Source: Gemmatimonadota bacterium
GTDB lineage: Bacteria; Gemmatimonadota; Gemmatimonadetes; Longimicrobiales; Gaopeijiaceae
NCBI GenBank assembly: GCA_022560615.1
Contig: JADFSR010000012.1
Span: 1-64,000 of the forward strand
DNA length: 64,000 nucleotides
Reading direction: 5' to 3'
Shown here in pieces: positions 43,851 through 53,031 of this stretch (within the stretch, counting starts at the first letter, position 1; each line of letters begins with the position of its first letter). The notes below the pieces were generated by a model. It made no database searches and was not told where the DNA came from. It saw only the letters and a list, made by a program, of their open reading frames with translations. A program made the translations under genes and the position numbers.

Positions 43851-44123
43851 ATGACCATGTTCGTCGTGAAGCGCACGCTACCCGGGATCACCCCCGATGG
43901 CGTCCACGGTGCGGGGGTTCGCGTGAAGTCCTGCGCCGCGGAGATGCGGAGTGAGGGACTCGATGTGCGCTGGGTCAGGAGCTTCTTCCTGCCCGAGTCG
44001 GAGCAGACGCATTGCTACTTCGAAGCCGCTGACCTCTCCGCGGTGAAGGACCTCAACGAGCGGGCGCAGGTACCCTTCCTCGAGATTTCCGAGGTCGTGG
44101 AGATGACTCCGGACTCAGTGTAG
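43851..44123 (+). CDS. DUF4242 small protein
   Basis: The 90-residue product is a DUF4242 domain: MFVVKRTLPGITPDGVHGAG, then DVRWVRSFFLPESEQTHCYFEA and a short C-terminal helix with VPFLEISEVVEM. The family folds as a ferredoxin-like dimer; a related Streptomyces protein binds nickel. An almost ideal ribosome site (AAGGAGGTG) precedes ATG 43851 and indicates high expression. It probably shares a transcript with the preceding HTH regulator. A nickel role is possible but not shown: the single Cys/His cluster (THCYF) is the only metal-like feature. Confidence 0.88.
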   Translation: MTMFVVKRTLPGITPDGVHGAGVRVKSCAAEMRSEGLDVRWVRSFFLPESEQTHCYFEAADLSAVKDLNERAQVPFLEISEVVEMTPDSV

Positions 44124-44258
44124 GAGTCGTGCCCGGCTGGACCTCGGCTCCAAGCTCGAATCAGGTTGGCGTCGAGGTCCGCTGGGTCTGTTCGATGTCG
44201 GGCCTTCCGGTAGTGTCGAAGGGCCTCGAGAAAGAGCGACTCGCCTCTAGCTCTAGCT

Positions 44259-45392
44259 CTAGCGGCGGGCGTGCCAGGCGGCCAGTACCTCGGCTTCGCG
44301 CTCGGCGGAGATGCCTGCCCGCAGGTTCGCCTGACGCTCAGGTGATCGGGAGAAGTGGTACTCGAGCGTCTCGCGGGCGGTGACCGCGAGGGGCCGGAAC
44401 GTCAGCCCGGCCTCGATCTCCGGCGTGAGGTCGAATCTGGCGAAGCCCTCGAATCCCTGGGTGGGGGGCCTCCAGACGGGCATGTGGGAGTACGGGCGGA
44501 TGCCGATCTCGGTGAGGAAGTCGAGGTTCACCCAGGTGAAGGTTGTCTCTGCGGTGGTCACGCTCCGGATCCCGTAGAGGAGCTCGGCCATCGGACGCGG
44601 CGTCCTGGGACCTATCCCGTTGAACACTCCGGTCGTGCCGTCCTCCGCCATGCGGATCATCCACTCGGTCAGGTCGCGCACGTCGATGATCTGCACGGGA
44701 TCGGACGGATCACCCGGGGCCAGCACCTCGCCGCCCCGATGGATGCGCACCGGCCAGTAGGTGAAGCGGTCCGACTCGTCGTCGGGGCCGATAATGAGCC
44801 CGGGCCGCACGATGTTCGCACGTCCCACGAAGATCCGCTGGGCCTGTCTCTCCGAGAGCGCTTTCGCGAGGCCGTAGGGCAACCGCTCGGCATCCCGGCT
44901 GACACCGGCGGTCTCATAGGTATACGTCGGGGCGTCTGCGGTCATCGGGACGCGGCTCGTATCGACGTAGGCCGAGCGCGACGAAACGTAAAAATACCGG
45001 TCCACGGAGTCCTTCAAGAACTCGGCAGACAGGCGCACCCACTCGGGGTTGGACCGAGAGTTGTCGATTACGGCGTCCCAAGTCCGTCCTGCGAGGGAGT
45101 CGAGCTGGCCGTTCCGGTCTCCCACCAGGCGTTCCACCCTGGGGAAGAGGTGCGTGTTGGTGCGTCCACGATTGAAGAGGGTGACGGTGTGGCCTCGTTC
45201 CAGGGCGTAGCGAACCTGGTAGGGCCCGATGAAGCCGGTGCCGCCGAGGATGAGGATCCTGATCGCCCTCCTTGCCGGCGGAGCCGGGCGCGGAACGTGC
45301 CAGGCCGCGAGTGCCTGGGGGGTGATTCCCAGCGCCAGGGTACCGGCGGTGGCCGCTGTGAGTCTCAGGAAGTCCCTGCGATCGGTCGACAT
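44259..45392 (-). CDS. TAT-exported NAD-dependent epimerase/dehydratase-like protein
   Basis: The product of about 377 residues has a twin-arginine signal (TDRRDFLRLTAATAGTLALG), then an extended short-chain dehydrogenase with the cofactor motif ILILGGTGFIGPYQVRYALERGHTV and FNRGRTN, later AVIDNS and YFYVSSRSAY. The usual YxxxK follows as YGLAKALSE. Exported NAD(P)-binding proteins are odd, because the periplasm lacks these nucleotides, unless the cofactor is bound before export as in Gfo/Idh TAT enzymes. ATG 45392 has GGGGAGCGG before it; an upstream GTG overlapping the S9 stop (GTGA) is an alternative. It is downstream of the S9 peptidase gene. Confidence 0.83.
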   Translation of the reverse strand: MSTDRRDFLRLTAATAGTLALGITPQALAAWHVPRPAPPARRAIRILILGGTGFIGPYQVRYALERGHTVTLFNRGRTNTHLFPRVERLVGDRNGQLDSLAGRTWDAVIDNSRSNPEWVRLSAEFLKDSVDRYFYVSSRSAYVDTSRVPMTADAPTYTYETAGVSRDAERLPYGLAKALSERQAQRIFVGRANIVRPGLIIGPDDESDRFTYWPVRIHRGGEVLAPGDPSDPVQIIDVRDLTEWMIRMAEDGTTGVFNGIGPRTPRPMAELLYGIRSVTTAETTFTWVNLDFLTEIGIRPYSHMPVWRPPTQGFEGFARFDLTPEIEAGLTFRPLAVTARETLEYHFSRSPERQANLRAGISAEREAEVLAAWHARR

Positions 45393-45409
45393 GGTTCCGC
45401 TCCCCGCAC

Positions 45410-48277
45410 TCACCGGCGATCCTCGCCTTGCTCGGAGATCACGCGCTTCCGCGTAAGTCCCAGCCCAAGCTCCTTGCCCTTCAGGATGGCCGGCACGCCT
45501 TCCTCCAACCAGACGGGCGCTGGCGCGTCCATGAGGTAGTGGTCGAAGAACTGCTGCATGCGCATCGCCCAGTCACGCTGGTTCTGGGACTTTTGTAGCC
45601 CGTGCTCCTCACCGTTGTAGTTGAGCATCCACGCCGGCTGACCGAGTCGCCTGAGCGCCACGAAGAGCTCGATGCCCTGCTCCCACGGTACCGCCGTGTC
45701 CTGGTCGTTGTGCATCATGAGCAGCGGGGTCTTGATCTTGTCCGCCGTGAAGATCGGCGAGTTCTCGATGAAGCGGAGCGGCTGCTCCCACAGCGACCCG
45801 CCGATCCGGCTCTGCGTGCGCTCGTATTGGAACATGCGGCTCATCCCCGTACCCCAGCGGATGCCGCCGTACGCGCTGATCATGTTGGCGACGGGAGCTC
45901 CCGCTTCGGCAGCGGCGAACAGGTCTGTACGCGTCACCATGTACGCGATCTGGTACCCACCCCAGGAGTGCCCCTGCACGCCGATCTTGTCGCGATCGAC
46001 AAAGCCCTGATCGAGCAGTCGCAAGACACCGGGCACGACTGCGTCGAGGGCGCTCTCCCCGGGGTACCCGATTGCGTACGGGATGTCCGGCACGAAGAGC
46101 AGATAACCGCGGCTGACATAGAAACTGCGGTTGATCGAGGACCTACCGGCCGCGGGCACCGTGTACGAGTGGAGCCCGTCCGAGTTGCGTTCGTAAAAGT
46201 ACACCATCATCGGATACTTCTTCGACGCGTCGAAGTCCTCGGGCTTGTACAGGATGCCCTGCAGCGGGATGCCGTCGTTCGAGGTCCACTCTACGAGCTC
46301 GGCGGTGCCCCACAGGTACTCGTCTTGTTGAGGATTGGCGTCGGTTACTTTGCGCGCGTCTGCGAAGTCGGCATCGGCCACCCAGATGTCCGGAAATTCC
46401 TCGAAGGTCGATCGCTCATACAGGATCACGTCCGCGGACTCGGCCTTGCGGATAGCCGCGAAGCGCACGTCGTCCATCACGAGCTTCTGAGGCACTCCGT
46501 TGCCGTCGAAGCGGTCCCGGTAGACGCCACTCGCCTTCGTATACAGATGAAAGGAGGTCAGGTACACGTCCGAGTCGGTCGGCACGTAGGGATCGTCCGG
46601 GTCCAGGTCGAGCACGCGGAAGCGGATGTCGGACTGCCGGCCCACACCTTCGGTCAGGTTGCGAGGCGCGGTACTGCCTGTCGGGTCGATCGACCATGCG
46701 TCGAAGCGATCGTAAACGATGAACGCCTCGTCCCCTCGAGTCCAACCCGCGGATCCGTACGAGCGCAGCGCGTCCGGATGGTCGTCGAGGATATCGTGGA
46801 CCGGTACGCCGAGATTCTCCGTGAGGTTGGTCCGCTCGCCGCTCTCGACGTCGACCGCGAACCACGCCGTCTCGAAGCCGTCCCACCAAGTCACGTACTT
46901 GCCACCGGGAGAAAGGCTCGCGGAGCCACGCACCATCTCCGCAATCCGCCGCGTTCCACCATCCTCGACGTCGACCAAGTACAAGTCCGAGTAGCGTCCA
47001 TCCCAGGAAACGAGCTGGCGGTACTCGAGGTTGCTCGTGCCGAGCGCGACAGCTCCGTCGCCGCGGTCGGCGACTGAGACGGAGGGAACGTCCTCGGTGG
47101 CGAGCTGAACGACGCGACCGCTCGGCAGGTCCAGCACCGCCCGGTAGGTGCGATCTTCCTCCTGAGACCGCTGCAGTAACTGCATCGGCTGCAGGTACGG
47201 GTCCTTCCAGTTCCAGATGTCGACAACGACCCGTTCGTCCTCTGGAGTCTCGTCCTCGGGTTCGGGCTCGGGCGCGTGCGTCGTGCCGAAGAAGACCCGC
47301 CGGCCGGACTCTGAGAACGAGAGGCTGCCGTTGTCGCTCGGAGCCCACCCGCTGGGCAGCCCCGCCGTACCCAGGCTCGCTCGGGCCGTAGCCTCGCCGT
47401 CCGTTGCCACGTAGAGTGCGAAATCCGGAGCCTCGTCCTCGCGGTCGTCCCGGTCGGTCAGGAAGGCTACGGTGCCGTCATCGGAGACCGCGAGCTCGAC
47501 GTAGCGCCCCTCGCCCGTGCTCACAGCCTCGGAGGCTCCGCTCCCATCCACGCGGAAGACCCCGTCTGAGGCGCCGTCGTCGCCCGAGGCCGTGTAGAAG
47601 AGAGTCGAACCGTCGGCTGCGAACGCGTACTCCACCGCGTGCTCGAAGCGCCACTCGCGTCCCGAGTTCAGGGCTCGAGCGACAAGTGCCGTGCCATCGT
47701 CGACGCGGGGCACCTCCGCATCCTCCTCTTCGTCTCCCTCCTGCGCGGCCGGCTCCTCGGAAGACTCTTCCTCTTCGTCGTCGTCAGCCTCGAGCAGGTA
47801 GGCCATCCAGCTGCCGTCGTCTTCCGGAAGCCGGAACGAGGTCACGTTCGCCATCCGGGTGACGGATAGCTTCGCCAGGTCGACGACTACGAGGGAGTCG
47901 TGAGGCTGGGCGTCTCCGTCATCCTCTCGGTCGCCCTTGGCCTCCCGGGCCGCGTCAACCGCTTCTTCCATCGGCGCGACCAGGGCAATCAGGTACCGCG
48001 CATCGCTCGTGAACGCCGGCCGCGCTCCGCGCTCGATCGTGAGGGAGCGATCATCGTTCAAGCTCTGCACGATCATCGTCGCGTCCCCGTCTCCGGGCAC
48101 GAGTCGGTAGACGAGCCAGCGACCGTCGGCGGAGACGATGTCGTCCTGGATGCGATTCCACCGGTCGAAATCCGCGTGGTCCAGGGGTCGCTTCTCTTGA
48201 GCGGCAGCGGGGGTGGCCACCGGAGCGGCAACGAGTGTCACGAGAAGCGTGAGCAGGGCGGAGCGTAGGGTCTTCAT
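45410..48277 (-). CDS. Secreted S9-family (prolyl oligopeptidase type) peptidase
   Basis: The 955-residue protein has a signal peptide (LTLLVTLVAAPVATPAAAQ), a long beta-propeller domain (about 40-680) and a C-terminal alpha/beta hydrolase. The nucleophile is in GVQGHSWGGYQ, the Asp in MMHNDQDTAVPW and the His in NGEEHGL. An acidic insert of Glu/Asp runs (DDDEEEESSEEP...) lies in the propeller at about residues 170-200. Such enzymes cleave short peptides outside the cytoplasm. A weak ribosome site precedes ATG 48277. It is probably co-transcribed with the downstream TAT protein gene. Confidence 0.93.
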   Translation of the reverse strand: MKTLRSALLTLLVTLVAAPVATPAAAQEKRPLDHADFDRWNRIQDDIVSADGRWLVYRLVPGDGDATMIVQSLNDDRSLTIERGARPAFTSDARYLIALVAPMEEAVDAAREAKGDREDDGDAQPHDSLVVVDLAKLSVTRMANVTSFRLPEDDGSWMAYLLEADDDEEEESSEEPAAQEGDEEEDAEVPRVDDGTALVARALNSGREWRFEHAVEYAFAADGSTLFYTASGDDGASDGVFRVDGSGASEAVSTGEGRYVELAVSDDGTVAFLTDRDDREDEAPDFALYVATDGEATARASLGTAGLPSGWAPSDNGSLSFSESGRRVFFGTTHAPEPEPEDETPEDERVVVDIWNWKDPYLQPMQLLQRSQEEDRTYRAVLDLPSGRVVQLATEDVPSVSVADRGDGAVALGTSNLEYRQLVSWDGRYSDLYLVDVEDGGTRRIAEMVRGSASLSPGGKYVTWWDGFETAWFAVDVESGERTNLTENLGVPVHDILDDHPDALRSYGSAGWTRGDEAFIVYDRFDAWSIDPTGSTAPRNLTEGVGRQSDIRFRVLDLDPDDPYVPTDSDVYLTSFHLYTKASGVYRDRFDGNGVPQKLVMDDVRFAAIRKAESADVILYERSTFEEFPDIWVADADFADARKVTDANPQQDEYLWGTAELVEWTSNDGIPLQGILYKPEDFDASKKYPMMVYFYERNSDGLHSYTVPAAGRSSINRSFYVSRGYLLFVPDIPYAIGYPGESALDAVVPGVLRLLDQGFVDRDKIGVQGHSWGGYQIAYMVTRTDLFAAAEAGAPVANMISAYGGIRWGTGMSRMFQYERTQSRIGGSLWEQPLRFIENSPIFTADKIKTPLLMMHNDQDTAVPWEQGIELFVALRRLGQPAWMLNYNGEEHGLQKSQNQRDWAMRMQQFFDHYLMDAPAPVWLEEGVPAILKGKELGLGLTRKRVISEQGEDRR

Positions 48278-48362
48278 CGGTCTTGTCCATCGAGGTCGGA
48301 GCTGGAACGCACACGGTACCGGAGCGCCGTGTCACCGGCAACGGTAGGCAGTGGCCCGGTGG

Positions 48363-48576
48363 CTAGCAGCCCGTGGTGGAAGTACAGCGGGCCGTGCCAC
48401 CGTAACCCACATACTGTTCTGTCATGGCACACATGGTGTTGGGCGCAGGGGGGTCGCGGCCCTGGAGGTCGTTTCTCCTCCTCGCCGTAGAACAACTACG
48501 ACTCGTCGTCGTGCCTACTCCAGGTCTCGCGAGACCCCTGCGCGCGGCCCACTGTACTTCCACCACGGGCTGCTAG
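48363..48576. mobile_element. Short inverted-repeat element (MITE-like), 214 bp
   Basis: A 32-base sequence beginning CTAGCAGCCCGTGGTGGAAG at 48363 recurs inverted at 48545-48576 with a single mismatch. The interior (about 150 bases) has a perfect 14-base palindrome GGTCTCGCGAGACC (48523-48536) and no convincing gene. Terminal inverted repeats around non-coding sequence are the hallmark of a miniature inverted-repeat element. I see no clear target-site duplication, so a regulatory cruciform is possible. Confidence 0.5.
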
Positions 48577-48604
48577 GCCGGCGATCGTCATGGAGAGCGC
48601 GTAA

Positions 48605-49423
48605 TCAGAGCCGGCGCTCTATTCCTGTGGCTTCGAGGATGGTGCTGGCGATCCCCTCGATCGAGGTCTGCGTCGTGTCGATACACGCCACACCGTGGCG
48701 GGCAAAAACCCTCTCGGCCTGGCGAAGCTCGAAGTTGATCTGCGGCAGCGACGCGTAGCGGCCATGGGCACGCCGTTCCTTGCGAATCTGGAAGAGCCGG
48801 GCTGGAGAGATGGTCAAGCCGTATAGCTTGCTCCTGTGCTCCATCAGCGCCGCGGGAAGCGTGCCGTCCTCGAGCTCGTCTTCGGTGAGCGGATAGTTCG
48901 CGGCGTACACACCGTACTGGAGCGCGAGGTAGAGGCAGGTAGGTGTCTTCCCCGACCGCGACACTCCCACGAGTATCACGTCCGCCTGATGGTAACTCTT
49001 GAGATTGCAGCCATCGTCGGTGGCTAGGACGAAGTTGGTGGCTTCGATGCGGTGCGTGTAGGCCTTCAGGTCCGCGATGCCATGTGCCCTACCGGTGCTG
49101 TGCGCCGATGGCATCTGAAATTCCTTCTCCAACGGACCCAGAAAGGCATCGAAGAAATCCAGAAAGAGCCCGTTGCTGTCCCGCAGCACCTTTCTGATCT
49201 CGTCCCTCACCAGCGTGCTGAACACCACGGGGCGGCAGCCGTCCGCCTCGGCAGCCCTGTTGATGCGGAGTACCGTGCTCCGTGCCTTCTCCACGGTCGA
49301 GACGAACGGTACGGTGACCTTGTCGAACTCGAGACCGTCGAACTGAACGATCAGGCTCTGGCCAAACGTCTCGGCGGTCACGCCGGTGTTGTCAGACACG
49401 AAAAACACCGTCCGCGGCTTCAC
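48605..49423 (-). CDS. ppsR: PEP synthase regulatory protein (bifunctional kinase/phosphorylase)
   Basis: The 272-residue protein is a DUF299/PSRP regulator. It opens with FFVSDNTGVTAETFGQSL and contains the nucleotide loop GVSRSGKT (153-160) and the C-terminal YASLPQINFELRQAE. It switches PEP synthase off by ADP-dependent phosphorylation and on by phosphate-dependent removal, in the cytoplasm. Its target gene ppsA is divergently encoded 91 bases away, which supports the assignment. The pair controls carbon flow from pyruvate to PEP. Confidence 0.93.
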   Translation of the reverse strand: MKPRTVFFVSDNTGVTAETFGQSLIVQFDGLEFDKVTVPFVSTVEKARSTVLRINRAAEADGCRPVVFSTLVRDEIRKVLRDSNGLFLDFFDAFLGPLEKEFQMPSAHSTGRAHGIADLKAYTHRIEATNFVLATDDGCNLKSYHQADVILVGVSRSGKTPTCLYLALQYGVYAANYPLTEDELEDGTLPAALMEHRSKLYGLTISPARLFQIRKERRAHGRYASLPQINFELRQAERVFARHGVACIDTTQTSIEGIASTILEATGIERRL

Positions 49424-49514
49424 CGTTTCCGCCTCCTCCTAGGAGTGCTACACTGCAATTATCCCCGTCGTAGCCAACTATCCCCGTCATCTCGACCGAA
49501 GACAAGGGGTGCAG

Positions 49515-51878
49515 ATGGATTCTTATGTACTCCCTCTTGAAGGGTTGCGCCTGAGCGACGTCGACACGGTCGGCGGCAAGAACGCCTCACTGGGAGAGAT
49601 GATCGGCCGGCTTTCCGGACTCGAGGTGGACGTTCCGGGCGGGTTCGCGACGACCGCGGCCGCCTATCGCGACTTCCTCGCTGAGAACGGGCTTGACCAA
49701 CGGATCGGGAACGTTCTGGGCCATCTCGACGTGGACGACGTGGACGAGCTTGCCCGGATCGGAGCCGACATCCGTGCGTGGATCGGCGAGGCGACTTTGT
49801 CCGAACGCCTCACCGGCGAAGTGTCGGAGGCCTGGGACCGGATGTCCGGCGGTCACGAGATCTCGGTCGCGGTGCGTTCGTCGGCGACGGCGGAAGACCT
49901 TCCCGACGCCTCCTTCGCCGGACAGCAGGATACGATTCTCAACGTCTCGGGTCTGCCCAACGTGCTGCGAGCCATCCACGAGGTCTACGCGTCGCTCTTC
50001 AACGACCGCGCCATTTCGTACCGCGTGCACCAGGGCTTCGATCACGATCAGGCCGCGCTGTCAGTCGGAGTCCAGCACATGGTCCGGAGCGATCTGGGCG
50101 CCAGCGGCGTGATGTTCACCCTCGACACCGACTCGGGATTCCGAGACGTCGTCTTCATCACTTCTTCATACGGGCTTGGGGAAACCGTGGTACAGGGGAT
50201 GGTCAATCCGGACGAGTTCTATGTCTACAAGCCGGCTTTGAGGGCTGGGAGACAGCCGATTCTGCGGCGGACGCTCGGTCAGAAAGCGGTAAAGATGGAG
50301 TTTGGGGATGCGACGAGGCCGGGTGAAACGACCCGAGTCGTAGACGTGGCGCCGGAAGATCAGGCCAGCTTCTCGCTCACTGACGACGACGTCATCGCTC
50401 TCGCACGGCGGGCGTTGGTTATCGAGGAGCACTACGGACGCGCCATGGACATCGAATGGGGCAAGGATGGCAATACCGGGAAGCTGCACATTCTTCAGGC
50501 ACGTCCCGAGACCGTCAAGAGCCGATCCGGCCGCTCGGTGCAGCGCTTCGCCTTGAGGGAAAAGTCGCGCGTCTTGCTTACCGGCCGAGCCATCGGCCAC
50601 CGCATAGGACAGGGTACCGTTCGGGTGATCGACGATGTGAAAGAGATGGGTCGTGTTCAGAGGGGGGATGTGCTGGTCACCGACATGACCGATCCCGACT
50701 GGGAGCCGATCATGAAACGCGCTTCTGCCATCGTTACCAACCGCGGAGGGCGCACGTGCCATGCTGCCATCATCGCCCGCGAGCTCGGTGTCCCGGCTGT
50801 CGTCGGCTGCGGGGATGCCACGGAGCTCATCGGGGACAACACCGAGGTCACGGTCTCTTGCTCCGAAGGAGATACCGGCGTGATTTACGAGGGACTCCTC
50901 GCCTATGAGGAGTCCGAGGTCGAGGTCGAGTCACTGCCCGACATCCCCGTCAAGATCATGATGAACGTGGGGAACCCCGACCAAGCCTTCGACTTTGCGA
51001 CCATCCCCAACAGTGGCGTGGGCCTCGCGCGCCTCGAGTTCATCATCAACCGCATGATCGGCGTCCACCCGAGGGCCCTCTTGGAGTTCGACAGCCAGCC
51101 CGCAGAAGTGCAGGCGATGATCCGCGAACAGATGGCGGGTTACGGGGATCCCGTCGATTTCTACGTGACCAAGCTCGTCGAGGGGATCGCGACGATCGGA
51201 GCGGCCTTCGCCCCCGAGCCGGTCATCGTTCGCCTCTCGGACTTCAAGTCGAACGAGTACGCGAACCTGATCGGTGGTGCCGCCTATGAGCCCCATGAGG
51301 AGAACCCCATGCTCGGGTTTCGCGGGGCATCTCGTTATGTCGAGGAGAGCTTCAGACCTTGCTTCGAGCTCGAGTGCCAAGCTCTCAGGAGGGTTCGCAA
51401 CGACATGGGCCTCGACAACATCTGGATCATGGTCCCGTTCGTGCGAACCGTCGCCGAAGCGGAGAGCGTCGTAGAGCTGCTCGCCGCCAACGGGCTCAGA
51501 CGGGGCGAGGACGGCTTGACGATCATCATGATGTGCGAGTTGCCGACGAATGCGCTGCTGGCCGATCAGTACCTCGATCACTTCGACGGGATGTCGATCG
51601 GGTCCAACGACTTGACGCAGTTGACCCTCGGGCTGGACCGAGACTCGGGGGTAATCGCCCACCTGTTCGACGAACGCGACGAAGCTGTCAAGGCGGTCAT
51701 GAGCATGGCCATCAAGGCCTGCGTTCGTCGCGACAAGTATATCGGGATTTGCGGTCAAGGGCCGTCGGACCACCCCGATTTCGCCCGGTGGCTCGTCGAC
51801 GAGGGAATCGGCAGCATCTCCCTCAACCCGGACACCGTCGTGGAAACCTGGATGTTCCTCGGAGGCGAGAGTGTCTGA
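49515..51878 (+). CDS. ppsA: Phosphoenolpyruvate synthase (pyruvate, water dikinase)
   Basis: The 787-residue enzyme has the ATP-grasp domain ([11 protein letters not shown] at the start, [21 protein letters not shown]), the swivelling phosphohistidine domain [15 protein letters not shown] (His near residue 416) and the PEP-utilising C-terminal TIM barrel ([37 protein letters not shown]). It converts pyruvate, ATP and water to PEP, AMP and phosphate. ATG 49515 follows AAGGGG by seven bases; a GTG six bases earlier is too close to the ribosome site. It is divergent from its regulator, with a shared control region of about 90 bases. Confidence 0.96.
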   Translation: MDSYVLPLEGLRLSDVDTVGGKNASLGEMIGRLSGLEVDVPGGFATTAAAYRDFLAENGLDQRIGNVLGHLDVDDVDELARIGADIRAWIGEATLSERLTGEVSEAWDRMSGGHEISVAVRSSATAEDLPDASFAGQQDTILNVSGLPNVLRAIHEVYASLFNDRAISYRVHQGFDHDQAALSVGVQHMVRSDLGASGVMFTLDTDSGFRDVVFITSSYGLGETVVQGMVNPDEFYVYKPALRAGRQPILRRTLGQKAVKMEFGDATRPGETTRVVDVAPEDQASFSLTDDDVIALARRALVIEEHYGRAMDIEWGKDGNTGKLHILQARPETVKSRSGRSVQRFALREKSRVLLTGRAIGHRIGQGTVRVIDDVKEMGRVQRGDVLVTDMTDPDWEPIMKRASAIVTNRGGRTCHAAIIARELGVPAVVGCGDATELIGDNTEVTVSCSEGDTGVIYEGLLAYEESEVEVESLPDIPVKIMMNVGNPDQAFDFATIPNSGVGLARLEFIINRMIGVHPRALLEFDSQPAEVQAMIREQMAGYGDPVDFYVTKLVEGIATIGAAFAPEPVIVRLSDFKSNEYANLIGGAAYEPHEENPMLGFRGASRYVEESFRPCFELECQALRRVRNDMGLDNIWIMVPFVRTVAEAESVVELLAANGLRRGEDGLTIIMMCELPTNALLADQYLDHFDGMSIGSNDLTQLTLGLDRDSGVIAHLFDERDEAVKAVMSMAIKACVRRDKYIGICGQGPSDHPDFARWLVDEGIGSISLNPDTVVETWMFLGGESV

Positions 51879-51885
51879 GACGACG

Positions 51886-52947
51886 TTAGCCGCTCAGAAA
51901 GGGAGTGCCCGCCCGTAGGCGGATCAGCACGGCCTCAGGCGGACAGGCGAAGCGGACGGGTAGCCCGGCCGCACCGAGTCCGCGGCTGACCACGAGATCC
52001 ATCGGGCCGACCCGATAGCGGCCTTCATCCAGGCGGTACCGACTCTGTCGTACCAGGACGGGGAGGCCGGGAACACGGATCTGCCCACCGTGCGTGTGCC
52101 CCGAAAGCATCAAGGCCACCCCGCTGCGGGCCGCGTCGAAGGCGAGATCGGGATTGTGCGCCAGAAGGAGGACCGGAGCATGTGTGCCCGCCAGAGCCGC
52201 TTCGAGATTCGGCCGACCTGCGACCAGATCGTCCACCCCGACCAGCGACAGGGAGGCGTCACCGCGCTCCAGAGCGACGGAGCGGTTGTGGAGCACCCGG
52301 ATACCCACGTCCTCGATCATGTCTCGGAGTCGGTCTGCGTCCCTCGTGTAGTGATCGTGATTACCGAGCACGGCGAAGACGCCCATGGGCGCCCGGAGCT
52401 TCCGGAACGCCTCCCGGCTCTCGACGAAGTCCTCCAAGGTGGCAGTCACGAGGTCACCGCCCACCAGGATCACGTCGGGCTCGGTGGTAAGCAAACGTTG
52501 GAAGGTGTGCACGAGCGTTTTCGCGGAGACGAAGGGACCCGCGTGAACGTCGCTGACAAAGAGTATGCGCAGACCATCGAACGCCGGTGCCAGCGAGGCC
52601 AACTCGACCTCGGTCTCCGAGAGGACCAAGCCGGCTCTGAGCTGCCTGTCGTAGAGACCGGACAGACCCTGCACTCGCGGGAAGACCCTAGTAGCAAGGG
52701 CGTTGCTGACCCGCCGCTCCAAGCGGCGGAACCATCCCCGCCTCGGGTCGAACAAAGGGCGGGGATCCTCCCGGGCGTGCCCCCGTTCGCTCAACCGCGT
52801 TCTCGGCAGCGGGCCGGCCCGCTCCGGGTGGGTCGTGCGATCGGCCACTGCGACGTGACGGCCCCGCGATTCGTGGTCGGAGTTCTCCGCTACCTCGGCC
52901 TCCGTGCGACCGTCAGGGTGGACCGCGACGTCGTTGACTGCCTTCAT
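51886..52947 (-). CDS. Calcineurin-like metallophosphoesterase with Arg-rich N-terminus
   Basis: The 353-residue protein carries the phosphoesterase motifs ILFVSDVHAG, VGGDLV, GNHDH and LSGHTHGGQI in the expected order, as in the YkuE/YaeI group. The N-terminal 85 residues are rich in Arg, Asp and His with no signal peptide, so it is probably cytoplasmic or peripheral. These enzymes cleave phosphodiesters such as lipid A precursors or cyclic nucleotides; here the substrate is unknown. ATG 52947 follows AAGGGAGA and fits better than the upstream ATG 53004. It lies tail to tail with ppsA. Confidence 0.9.
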   Translation of the reverse strand: MKAVNDVAVHPDGRTEAEVAENSDHESRGRHVAVADRTTHPERAGPLPRTRLSERGHAREDPRPLFDPRRGWFRRLERRVSNALATRVFPRVQGLSGLYDRQLRAGLVLSETEVELASLAPAFDGLRILFVSDVHAGPFVSAKTLVHTFQRLLTTEPDVILVGGDLVTATLEDFVESREAFRKLRAPMGVFAVLGNHDHYTRDADRLRDMIEDVGIRVLHNRSVALERGDASLSLVGVDDLVAGRPNLEAALAGTHAPVLLLAHNPDLAFDAARSGVALMLSGHTHGGQIRVPGLPVLVRQSRYRLDEGRYRVGPMDLVVSRGLGAAGLPVRFACPPEAVLIRLRAGTPFLSG

Positions 52948-53031
52948 CTCTTCTCCCTTGCCATGCCCTCTCCGGGGGCTTCGCACGACATCATACGATA
53001 CCACGCCTTGGCATCTTCTTCCCCATCCAGC

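Noticed and set aside
45602-47077. A 491-codon plus-strand frame opposite the S9 peptidase
   Set aside because: The minus-strand peptidase is complete with its catalytic triad; the antisense reading is repetitive Arg/Val-rich sequence without motifs.
48424-48576. A 50-codon ORF inside the inverted-repeat element
   Set aside because: It ends in the repeat itself, has no motif or ribosome site, and is more easily explained by the repeat structure.
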